Assembly: GCA_003219945.1 (NCBI GenBank)
Contig: QHQV01000091.1
Location: forward strand, 4,911 to 12,142
DNA from: Verrucomicrobiota bacterium
GTDB lineage: Bacteria; Verrucomicrobiota; Verrucomicrobiia; Chthoniobacterales; UBA10450
Direction: 5' to 3'
DNA: 7,232 nt
Positions 1 through 6,334 of this stretch are shown here, one piece after another (position 1 is the first letter of the stretch; every line of letters starts with the position of its first letter). The notes under the pieces were generated by a model. That model searched no databases. It saw nothing but the letters and a program-made list of their open reading frames with translations, and was not told where the DNA came from. The translations under genes were made by a program, and so were the position numbers.

Positions 1-1897
1 GTCTAACAAAGCGAACCGCGGCAATAATCAAAAGAACGACACCTGCCATCAAGACCCAGCCAACGACATGGAATGCCTGCAACCAGGGATTAATTGCGTC
101 CCCGAGAATCATGATGTGCTCCAATCCCTGGCTAAGCGCAAGAATTGGCGCGAGAACAAAAAGCACTTCGGCGAGGCAAACAATTCGCGAGAGAAAATAT
201 AGGACGCGATCACTTTTCTTACTGAAGAGCGGGCGCTGATATCGTTTGCGGATCATTACCGCGACCGGCCAGAGCAACACGGTCAGCAACGCGAGCAGCA
301 AATTTCCGCCAATCAGCAAACCGATAAAAATCTTGCTGCAGTACCACGGAACGCGCTGTCCTTCGTAGATCGCAGGGAAGGGGAGCATTTCGCCGACAGC
401 GCCGGACGCGTCGCGGCGAAAGCCAATTCTTTCCAAGCCGTCCATCTCTCGATAAATGAGCGGAGCGATCTCGCGCCATCGCTGCAGTTCTCCACTCTGG
501 TTTTTCATCCCTTCAATTTGGAGCACACCTTCCTTATCGCTGCTGACCTTGAACTGACCAACCAACGCGAGAATTCTCAGCAACGTTGTCTGCCCACGCC
601 GTGTTCCATCATAAAGGCCACCGACTGCACGTCCGTCCGATTTCGCCATGTTTGGATCAACATTGACCTTTGGTTGGCCTGCACTGGGGAAATAGCGATT
701 CACAAAACTGCGCCAGACTTCGCCGCGGCCGCCGCCTACGTCCTTACCGAGGCTGTTGTACGATAGGAAATAGCCGAGGTGCGCGTCGGGGACGAGGATC
801 ATGTCGCTATGGAAATAAACTGTGTCGCCGCCGTGAGCGATGATGCGAACGGGATCGATCAGGTATTCCATAAACGTGATGCCGAGTCCGGGGAGCATCG
901 GATCAAATTCAAATTGCCGCGTCTCCATTTGCCGCACGGTCTCCGGTTTTAGAATTGACACACCATCGACCGCGCCATCTTGAAGAAAGGCCAGCATGAA
1001 CTGCGTCATATCAGCAGCCGTCGTGGTAAGCGCTCCAGCCGGCGCTGCTTGCACCCATTCGAAATCGCGCGGTTTTTTGGACGCGCTGAGATAACCTTTC
1101 GACATTTGCGGCCCGAGTTGCGGCGGCAGCGGTTGCTCGAACGTCGAATTGTTCATCCCGAGCGGTTTCAAAATGTGATTCTCGATGTAACGCTCGAATC
1201 TTTCGCCGCTCACACGCTCAACGATGTATCCGGCGAGCGTAAATCCGTAATTGGAATAAGACGGAATTTTACCCGGCAGAAAAATGCGAGCGGGCATTTC
1301 ATTCACGAGATATGTGCGCAACGGTTTGATGTCGCTTTCATGCGCGACGAAAAGATTTTTCAACGTTTCCTCGAATCCGCCCGTGTGGGTAAGCAATTGC
1401 CGCAGCGTAACAGGCTCCGGATAAGTTTTTGGGAGTGCGAAATCGAGGTAATCATTGACGTCGCGGTCAAGGTCGAGCTTGCCTTGTTCGACCAACTGCA
1501 TCACGGCTGTGGCAGTGAATAATTTCGAGACCGAACCGGGGCGGAATAAAGTCTGATCAGGAAGCACCGGTTTCTTCTCTTCGACATCAGCGTAGCCGTA
1601 GCCCTTTTGAAATAACACCTGACCGTCTTTCACCACGGACACGACTGCACCCGCGATGTTTCGATTTCGCAATTGCGAGGGAATCAGCGCGTCAAGAAAA
1701 GTTTCGAAATCGGCTTTGGTCAATTGTGGCGCCGGGCTCGGCTGCGGCGTGACCATCGGAACTTCCGCCGGCGGCGGCGATGGCGCTGACATTAGAGGCG
1801 ACGGCGCTGGGCCTTGAGCACCGGTAACGCCAATCGCAATCGCGTTGGCGACAGCTAACGCCGCGACTTTCGCGCGCGACGAAGATGCGAGATGCAT
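1..1897 (-). CDS. Serine hydrolase of the PBP/class C beta-lactamase fold with C-terminal membrane segments (3' end outside window)
   Basis: The frame is open for 632 codons from the ATG at 1897 to the window edge, so the C-terminus is missing. Residues 1-28 look like a signal peptide with basic residues and an Ala/Ile/Val core. A Pro/Ser-rich linker (about 29-58) follows, then a beta-lactamase-type catalytic domain (about 62-400). Its active-site motifs are all visible: SxxK as S122-V-S-K125 within PGSVSK, YxN as Y214-S-N216, and HGG (KTG-box equivalent) at 355-357. The RQLLTHTGG stretch at 166-174 is also typical. After the domain come about 100 less conserved residues and three hydrophobic segments (about 521-547, 567-590, 606-630), so the enzyme domain is probably held at the membrane on the outer face. 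Family members include D-Ala-D-Ala carboxypeptidases, D-aminopeptidases, esterases and beta-lactamases. The substrate cannot be read from the sequence, and true antibiotic resistance should not be assumed. It begins 42 bases after the Mut7-C gene without a clear ribosome binding site and is probably the last readable gene of the same operon. Confidence 0.9.
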   Translation of the reverse strand, partial: MHLASSSRAKVAALAVANAIAIGVTGAQGPAPSPLMSAPSPPPAEVPMVTPQPSPAPQLTKADFETFLDALIPSQLRNRNIAGAVVSVVKDGQVLFQKGYGYADVEEKKPVLPDQTLFRPGSVSKLFTATAVMQLVEQGKLDLDRDVNDYLDFALPKTYPEPVTLRQLLTHTGGFEETLKNLFVAHESDIKPLRTYLVNEMPARIFLPGKIPSYSNYGFTLAGYIVERVSGERFERYIENHILKPLGMNNSTFEQPLPPQLGPQMSKGYLSASKKPRDFEWVQAAPAGALTTTAADMTQFMLAFLQDGAVDGVSILKPETVRQMETRQFEFDPMLPGLGITFMEYLIDPVRIIAHGGDTVYFHSDMILVPDAHLGYFLSYNSLGKDVGGGRGEVWRSFVNRYFPSAGQPKVNVDPNMAKSDGRAVGGLYDGTRRGQTTLLRILALVGQFKVSSDKEGVLQIEGMKNQSGELQRWREIAPLIYREMDGLERIGFRRDASGAVGEMLPFPAIYEGQRVPWYCSKIFIGLLIGGNLLLALLTVLLWPVAVMIRKRYQRPLFSKKSDRVLYFLSRIVCLAEVLFVLAPILALSQGLEHIMILGDAINPWLQAFHVVGWVLMAGVVLLIIAAVRFVR

Positions 1898-1939
1898 ATG
1901 GCAGCGCAGTCTGCCAGTTCCGCTGAGTTGGTGACAAGC

Positions 1940-2695
1940 CTACGCTTTGCCTCGAACCCGCGAGCAAATTTCTTCGATCCGCTTTTGCAGTTTGGAAAAG
2001 TGCGACCCCGACCAATAGATCTGTTTGCAGCCAGAACAGCGCCGGAATTGGTGGTAATAGATTTTGGTAAGCGGCTCGAGTTTGTCGATTATGTCGGTCT
2101 TAGTTGCCTCCTCCAACGGTGCGTTACATCGAAGGCACCGCGTGAAAGGCGCGATCAATTCCGAAAGGTCAAAACGGCGGACAACCTCGATTGTCTGTTC
2201 GTCGGCATTGTGGGAGCGCGGGTAATATCCGTGCTGAACGATTCCGTGCATGAGCAGACGCCGATCACGCGTCAAGAGCGCTCGATTCTCGCGAGCCATC
2301 ACCTCGAGCAGTTGCCGGTCATCAGCGTTTTGGTCGTAAGCGACATCAAATCCGAGGAGACGAAGATTGCGGGTGAGGGCTCCCAAATGTCCGTCAGCAA
2401 CAAATCTACTGATGCTAACAGTTTGCAAGCGTTGTTCCGTGTGAAACGTGCCACGATTCTCGACCGGAAAGACCGCCACTTTTGCGGAGTTCGCCATTGT
2501 GTGATCAAAACCGACTACCTGTTCGTTGACCAAAATCAAATCAACCTCCGGGTGCGGAACGCCACACGACTCAATGACGTCTTTTACGGAGGTCTTTTCC
2601 GCGAGCGGACGCTCGATTACTGCGTCGCCCGCTTTTGATCTGAGAAAAACGCTAAGGTCGCCGTGAAAGGAAAGCCGGATCTTGAACGGCTTCAC
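1940..2695 (-). CDS. Mut7-C RNase domain protein (DUF82) with N-terminal ubiquitin-like domain
   Basis: This is a 251-residue soluble protein with no signal peptide. Residues 1-80 match the Mut7-C ubiquitin-like (ThiS/MoaD-type beta-grasp) domain, including the VAVFPVENRG ending. Residues 95-245 match the Mut7-C domain, a PIN-like nuclease fold named after the C-terminus of the eukaryotic exonuclease Mut7. Visible markers are FVADGHLGAL (98-107, acidic D101), LRLLGFD (111-117), the acidic DD at 125-126, and LTRDRRL (141-147, D144). The zinc ribbon has C187-x2-C190 and C220-x2-C223 and is followed by the characteristic YWSGSH (227-232). The acidic residues are the likely metal ligands of the nuclease centre. 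The cysteines probably bind one zinc. The start is GTG at 2695, one base after the TGA of the upstream gene, and an in-frame stop lies three codons upstream, which supports this start and translational coupling. Family assignment is strong. The RNA substrate and in vivo role are unknown, and its place among envelope genes does not explain it. Confidence 0.93.
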   Translation of the reverse strand: MKPFKIRLSFHGDLSVFLRSKAGDAVIERPLAEKTSVKDVIESCGVPHPEVDLILVNEQVVGFDHTMANSAKVAVFPVENRGTFHTEQRLQTVSISRFVADGHLGALTRNLRLLGFDVAYDQNADDRQLLEVMARENRALLTRDRRLLMHGIVQHGYYPRSHNADEQTIEVVRRFDLSELIAPFTRCLRCNAPLEEATKTDIIDKLEPLTKIYYHQFRRCSGCKQIYWSGSHFSKLQKRIEEICSRVRGKA

Positions 2696-2696
2696 G

Positions 2697-3413
2697 TCAA
2701 TCTACGATTCGCGCGTTGGCGTATGCGTACTCAAAGGTAGTCGCACGGGGACGACCTTGGAGCTTGCCGGGGCCGAGCGGTTCATCTTCGCCAAAATAAC
2801 AATCGATTTGCCACCGCCGCAGACCGCCGCCGGTATCCATAATCTTCCATCGGCTGCTATCGAAGATTTTCTGAAGCTCTGGCGAAGTTGTCTCTATAAC
2901 CGCTCCGCGACGCAAGCCGCCGTGGCCTCCCATCATAGCCGCCGAATAACGCGGCACCAAGACACCGCCGCCGCCCATAGCATTTAAGGCAAACGCGTAC
3001 GAATCGCCGCCGTTATAGCGAATGTAGTATCGTCCGTTAACAGGCGCAGTAATTCGGCCGAAGCCTTCCTTTTTCACGGAGCGCAAAAAATCGCGCGGAT
3101 ATTTTCGGCCGTGCAATCCGGCCTTCGTAACCGGCGTCGCGTCAAAGCCGCGCTCGAAAGTAAAACCCGATTCTTTCGGTGTGTAATAAAGCGTGCACAC
3201 AACGAAATATTCGCCGTTATGTCCCTGCGGGCGTCGCGCGAGTTTGTCATTTTCGTACGCAAGCCGCTGCACGACCTCCGGCCACGGGATGTCCGCGTAC
3301 AGCTGCGAATTGAGGGCTGCTGCGAGAACGAAAAGCGGGAGCGCGAGGATCAGTCGCCAAAAACCGATTCGATTGGACCGCCGATTAAAATTTCGATAGG
3401 AAGTTGTTTCCAT
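2697..3413 (-). CDS. Exported protein with 3D/MltA-like double-psi beta-barrel signature
   Basis: This is a 238-residue protein. Residues 1-40 form a good signal peptide or membrane anchor: a basic N-region (RNFNRRSNR), a hydrophobic core (about 19-35), and a possible cleavage site after LYA at 40. The C-terminal part contains DTGGGLRRWQIDCYFGEDE (193-211). This resembles the end of the 3D domain, where DTGGAIKG...IDLYF carries two of the three conserved Asp residues (here D193 and D204). The 3D domain occurs in MltA-type lytic transglycosylases and resuscitation/stationary-phase proteins that act on peptidoglycan. The CTLYYTPKESGFT stretch (73-85) fits the first strand of such a barrel. A Gly/Met-rich loop at 144-167 (MGGGG, MMGGHGG) is unusual. 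An in-frame TGA lies two codons upstream of the ATG at 3413, so the start cannot be moved upstream, and it overlaps the end of the preceding gene by 64 bp. The fold is moderately supported. Peptidoglycan cleavage is an inference, and the protein may be only a structural relative. Confidence 0.75.
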   Translation of the reverse strand: METTSYRNFNRRSNRIGFWRLILALPLFVLAAALNSQLYADIPWPEVVQRLAYENDKLARRPQGHNGEYFVVCTLYYTPKESGFTFERGFDATPVTKAGLHGRKYPRDFLRSVKKEGFGRITAPVNGRYYIRYNGGDSYAFALNAMGGGGVLVPRYSAAMMGGHGGLRRGAVIETTSPELQKIFDSSRWKIMDTGGGLRRWQIDCYFGEDEPLGPGKLQGRPRATTFEYAYANARIVD

Positions 3414-4438
3414 TCGTATTCATAAGGGGGTTGTTTCCATTGAAAATGCTCAGGGTAAGTTTTGCGGAGGTGCTTGATAATTTCCACCGCCAGTCGAAAC
3501 GGTTGGAAACGTTCGCGATCGATGACATGAATTTGCGCGCCGCCGCAGAGTTGACCGGCAAATTTTTGGAAGGTTGGCTGGAAACAGGTCTCGCGAAAGA
3601 AAACACCGGGCAACTTTAAGCCGTTTAGTTCGGTGCAAAGTTTCTCCGCATGGATAAATGGCGCACCAAAAATTTCGAATGGGCGCGTCGTGCCGCGTCC
3701 CTCGGAAATGTTGGTGGCTTCGAATAGACACATGCCCGGGTAAACCGTCGCCGTCTCGAGCGTCGGCATGTTGGGGGATGGCATTACCCATGGCAGACCG
3801 GTTTGATCAAACCACATCGCGCGCTCCCAGTTTTTCATCGGCAGTACGGACAGTTCACACTCGGGAAATGCTTCGTCACGGAACCGCTGCGCCAGTTCGC
3901 CAATTGTGCGGCCATGCCGGACGGGAATGGAATGCATGCCAACGAACGATTTATAATTCGGGTCAAGCATCGGCCCTTCAGTCGTCACGCCATTGATCGG
4001 GTTTGGCCGATCGAAGACAACGACTGCAGCGCCGCATCTCTCGCACGCACGCATACATAAATAGAGCGTCCAGACAAAGGTGTAGTAACGCGAGCCGACG
4101 TCTTGAAGATCGACCAGCAAAACATCCAGGCTTTCCAGCATTTCGGCCGTCGGTTCGCGGTGGTCGCCATAAAGACTGTAGACCGGGATGTGCAAGCGCG
4201 GATGCTCGTAACTCTTCCATTCCACCATGTTGTCCTGCGTCTGGCCGAGAAATCCGTGTTGAGGCCCAAAAAAGGCGGCGAGGCGGAACAAATCGCCACT
4301 GTATCGCTCCAGGAGTCGTGACGCGTGTTCAAGCTTCGAGGAAATCGAAGCCGGATGAAGCAGCGCACCGATGCGCGCCCCGCGAAATTTGTTAGGCCAA
4401 AGTTCTAATAAATGATCAAGCGGCAGTTGGACGCGCAT
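3350..4438 (-). CDS. namZ: DUF1343/GH171 family protein, NamZ-type exo-beta-N-acetylmuramidase
   Basis: This 362-residue protein has the motif order of the DUF1343 (YbbC/NamZ) family: FGPQHGFLG (57-65), VYSLYGDHREPT (86-97), DVLLVDLQDVGSRYYTF (105-121), FDRPNPING (142-150), GPMLDPNYKSFVG (155-167), IPVRHGRTIGELA (171-183), TGLPWVMPSPNMP (213-225) and TNISEGRGTTRPFEIFGAP (242-260). Characterised NamZ enzymes release N-acetylmuramic acid from the non-reducing ends of peptidoglycan fragments and so feed cell-wall recycling. No signal peptide is visible: the protein starts directly with MRVQLPLDHLLEL, shortly before the family core, so it may act in the cytoplasm on imported muropeptides. Alternatively the annotated start misses an N-terminal export signal, but no ATG was seen in frame just upstream. 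The C-terminus stops at LIGGPIESVFGD, shortly after the PPYEYEW..LPIEIL motif, and seems to lack a few tens of residues present in relatives I remember. Its last 64 bases overlap the next gene. No convincing Shine-Dalgarno sequence precedes the ATG. Confidence 0.9.
   Translation of the reverse strand: MRVQLPLDHLLELWPNKFRGARIGALLHPASISSKLEHASRLLERYSGDLFRLAAFFGPQHGFLGQTQDNMVEWKSYEHPRLHIPVYSLYGDHREPTAEMLESLDVLLVDLQDVGSRYYTFVWTLYLCMRACERCGAAVVVFDRPNPINGVTTEGPMLDPNYKSFVGMHSIPVRHGRTIGELAQRFRDEAFPECELSVLPMKNWERAMWFDQTGLPWVMPSPNMPTLETATVYPGMCLFEATNISEGRGTTRPFEIFGAPFIHAEKLCTELNGLKLPGVFFRETCFQPTFQKFAGQLCGGAQIHVIDRERFQPFRLAVEIIKHLRKTYPEHFQWKQPPYEYEWKQLPIEILIGGPIESVFGD
3403..3441. repeat. 12-bp direct repeat at the namZ/3D-protein overlap
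   Basis: GTTGTTTCCATT occurs at 3403-3414 and again at 3430-3441, a 27-base period. In the DUF1343 frame it encodes the two WKQ units of WKQPPYEYEWKQLP. In the other frame each copy supplies an ATG followed by GAA ACA AC. The second copy in transcription order is the start of the 3D-like gene; the first opens a six-codon ORF (METTPL) that stops two codons before that start. Confidence 0.6.
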
Positions 4439-4474
4439 TCGTGCTTTTGTATCACACTGCCGAAATTCCTGCGA

Positions 4475-4549
4475 GTTGGAGCGGCGGCTGTGTCAGCCGC
4501 CAATGTCTAGGCGTTCGCCGCGGCGAACGCATCTACACCCGTTTCCAAC
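4475..4549. repeat. Double-hairpin, REP-like element after lnt
   Basis: Two adjacent hairpins fill most of the 94-base gap between lnt and the DUF1343 gene. The first is GGCGGCTG (4483-4490), loop TGT, CAGCCGCC (4494-4501). The second is a perfect 20-bp palindrome at 4511-4530 (GCGTTCGCCG/CGGCGAACGC). They are bracketed by GTTGGA (4475-4480) and its reverse complement TCCAAC (4544-4549). The right bracket lies inside the last codons of lnt. The TTGGAG head followed by a GC-rich hairpin is the same plan as in the element upstream of lnt (TTTGGAG then GCGATGCG hairpin), so the two may belong to one family. No T-run follows either hairpin on the minus strand, so a classical intrinsic terminator is unlikely. 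A role in mRNA 3'-end stability is possible. Confidence 0.7.
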
Positions 4550-6209
4550 GACGTACACCGAAAAGTACGAAAATTGAAGCCACTGTGATTGCTGTGCACG
4601 CTTTCGCGAATAGTTCGCCATGCCGGACATAAAAGGTCAGCTCCGGTTCGATCGCCACTTTGATCTCGCCGGCAAGCACGCCCTCAGTGAACGTGCTGCC
4701 CTTTTCATCCTGGAGCATCTGAGTGACGCGGCCAAATTGGTTGATAAAACAGGTCACGCCGGTATTCGCCGCTCGAATCATTGGGCGACGCGTTTCTACG
4801 CAGCGAAAGATTGCATTCGCCAGGTGCTGATGCGATCCAGCGGACCGCTGAAACCACCCGTCGTTCGTCACATCTACGAGCAGGTTCGCGCCGGGACTTG
4901 TCTCGTTTGGAAGGGCAAATTGCCTGGTGAGCTCGCCAATCGTGTCTTCGAAGCAAATCAACGGTGCCACATGGACATCGTTGTTGGTCAGAGTGAACAC
5001 GGTGTGTTCGCTGCCCTCTTTGAAATCGCCGGGCACCTGATCGCCTACAATCTGGGCAAGTAGCGGAACTGTATGCCGACCGGGGACGTATTCGCCAAAA
5101 GGCACCAGGTGGACCTTGCGATACATCTGCACGTGGTCGCCGCCATCGGAAACGAGCAGGGCCGCGTTGTAAACGTCTCGCTTGTCTATGTCGATTGTTC
5201 CCAACAAAAGATCGGTGTCCGCCGACGCGGCCAGATCCATGACAAATTTGTAGCTCTCCTGGTCTGCGAGAACTGGCCCGGGCATCGAGCTTTCCGGCCA
5301 AACCAACAAATCAGGTGGAGGATTTGAGCGCAGCGCGATTTCGCTCAACCGCAGGAATTGATCGAAGATTCTCCTGGTGAATTGCGGATCGAACTTTTGA
5401 TTTTGCGGAACGTTCGATTGCACCGTCGCAACGCGAATCGGTTTTGTAGGTGGCGAAACCTGCGTCGCGCGGAGTCCGAAAATCAAAACGCCAACGATGC
5501 CAGCCATTGTGACGGTGAAATCAAAATGCGGTCGCATCACGCGTGTGCGCGCTTCGACCACCAGGCGATACGCGGTCGTGAGAACGATCACGTTGACAAA
5601 CGCAACCATGAACGATAACCCGCCAACACCGGTAAGCTCTGTGAGTTGAATCAACGGCCAATTACCGTGTAGCGCGACACCGAGGCCGTTCCAGCCAAAG
5701 CCGGAGAAAACCCAACCGCGCAACCATTCAAGCGTGGTCCACGCCGCCGCAAGAATGAACGAGAGTCGCAAGTTGCTTGTTGATTTTGTCCACGGCGAGT
5801 GCGCTGGAACCGCGGTACTTCGGGCTTGGACGAGCATCTGGTTCCACTTGCCCGCGCCCCATGATGATTGCCTCTTGCGTGCTCGTGGCCGCAGCAGATC
5901 GCAAAACCACGCCCAGATCGCGAAATAAATCGCCATGTAAAACTGAAGGACAAACCAACCAAGAACAGTGACCGTCGTGAGCCAGGAGAATACGATCCAG
6001 AAAAACGTCAGCCCGGCGACGTAACCGAGAAGCAGGTTTCGGAGCCATGGATGACGTGACTCCGTGCCGGAAAACCAAATTGCGGCGATAAGCGGGGTCA
6101 GCGCGATCCAGCAAAACCACGTCAGGTTGAACGGCGCAAAGCAAGCTGCGTAAAGGAACCCGCTACAGATCGCAGCCAACCACGGCCACGCCGTCAGTAA
6201 TGTTTTCAT
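4533..6209 (-). CDS. lnt: Apolipoprotein N-acyltransferase
   Basis: Lnt moves a fatty acyl chain from phospholipid to the N-terminal diacylglyceryl-cysteine of lipoproteins, the last maturation step at the inner membrane. At 558 residues it is somewhat longer than the E. coli enzyme (about 512). The N-terminal half holds several hydrophobic segments (about 8-45, 58-105, 149-213, 232-247). The periplasmic nitrilase-type domain spans about 257-525, and a last membrane segment lies at 533-551. The triad is complete: E306 in WPESSMPG, K365 in YRKVHLVPFGEYVP, and C419 in PLICFEDT. VDVTNDGWF (445-453), HLANAIFRCVETRRP (462-476) and RAANTGVT (479-486) are further family motifs. A hydrophilic, basic insert at about 106-148 accounts for the extra length and carries a small inverted repeat in its DNA. 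The gene starts at ATG 6209, 13 bases from the edge of a large intergenic inverted repeat, without a clear ribosome binding site, and ends two bases before a 20-bp palindrome. Confidence 0.97.
   Translation of the reverse strand: MKTLLTAWPWLAAICSGFLYAACFAPFNLTWFCWIALTPLIAAIWFSGTESRHPWLRNLLLGYVAGLTFFWIVFSWLTTVTVLGWFVLQFYMAIYFAIWAWFCDLLRPRARKRQSSWGAGKWNQMLVQARSTAVPAHSPWTKSTSNLRLSFILAAAWTTLEWLRGWVFSGFGWNGLGVALHGNWPLIQLTELTGVGGLSFMVAFVNVIVLTTAYRLVVEARTRVMRPHFDFTVTMAGIVGVLIFGLRATQVSPPTKPIRVATVQSNVPQNQKFDPQFTRRIFDQFLRLSEIALRSNPPPDLLVWPESSMPGPVLADQESYKFVMDLAASADTDLLLGTIDIDKRDVYNAALLVSDGGDHVQMYRKVHLVPFGEYVPGRHTVPLLAQIVGDQVPGDFKEGSEHTVFTLTNNDVHVAPLICFEDTIGELTRQFALPNETSPGANLLVDVTNDGWFQRSAGSHQHLANAIFRCVETRRPMIRAANTGVTCFINQFGRVTQMLQDEKGSTFTEGVLAGEIKVAIEPELTFYVRHGELFAKACTAITVASIFVLFGVRRWKRV
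5805..5846. repeat. Short inverted repeat inside the lnt insert
   Basis: TGGAACC (5805-5811) pairs with GGTTCCA (5840-5846) around a 28-base loop. On the coding strand it spans Lnt residues W122 to P135, in the middle of the hydrophilic insert that separates two membrane segments. The arms are only 7 bases long, so this could be chance. Its coincidence with a family-atypical insert is why it is listed. Confidence 0.35.
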
Positions 6210-6221
6210 CGACGCCGCACA

Positions 6222-6334
6222 AAAGCGACGCGAGGACGCGTGCGCACTCCAAAAGCTGCCGCGAAACTAAGGACCGGTTCGCGGTGAATTTTACACGAAG
6301 TGCTTTGGAGTGCGATGCGTCCTCGCATCGCTTT
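6222..6334. repeat. REPIN-like large imperfect inverted repeat between hexomutase and lnt
   Basis: The left arm at 6222-6256 and the right arm at 6302-6334 are reverse complements over about 33 bases with only a few mismatches and small indels. Both contain AAAGCGA, GCGAGGACGC and CGCACTCCAAA (right arm read in reverse complement). The right arm is itself a hairpin: GCGATGCG (6312-6319), loop TCCT, CGCATCGC (6324-6331). The left arm is a poorer hairpin around AGGA. A further nested stem lies in the spacer: CCGCGAA (6259-6265) with TTCGCGG (6278-6284). Two hairpin units in opposite orientation sharing an ACTCCAAA tail is the architecture of REPIN elements, which are spread by RAYT-type transposases. 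Copy number elsewhere in the genome cannot be seen. It occupies nearly the whole 124-base gap and could fold in the mRNA as a processing, stability or attenuation structure. No U-tract follows it in the direction of the genes. Confidence 0.75.

Noticed and set aside
980..1522. Plus-strand open frame of 180 codons
   Set aside because: It is antisense to the catalytic domain of the serine hydrolase, and its translation is Arg/His/Phe-rich without motifs, typical of a shadow frame.
1892..2638. Plus-strand open frame of 248 codons
   Set aside because: It lies antisense to the Mut7-C gene, whose protein matches its family from end to end. The plus-strand translation shows no recognisable motif, and a long antisense frame is expected with this codon use.
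4003..4395. Plus-strand open frame of 130 codons opposite the DUF1343 gene
   Set aside because: It is very Arg/Cys-rich with no family resemblance, and the opposite strand has strong family motifs throughout.
4511..4530. Rho-independent terminator after lnt
   Set aside because: The palindrome is a strong stem but has no T-run after it on the minus strand. It is better described as part of a hairpin repeat.
6257..6301. Promoter for lnt in the spacer of the inverted repeat (TGTAAAAT as an extended -10 on the minus strand)
   Set aside because: There is no matching -35 hexamer at suitable spacing, and the host's promoter consensus is unknown, so it is not listed as a feature.
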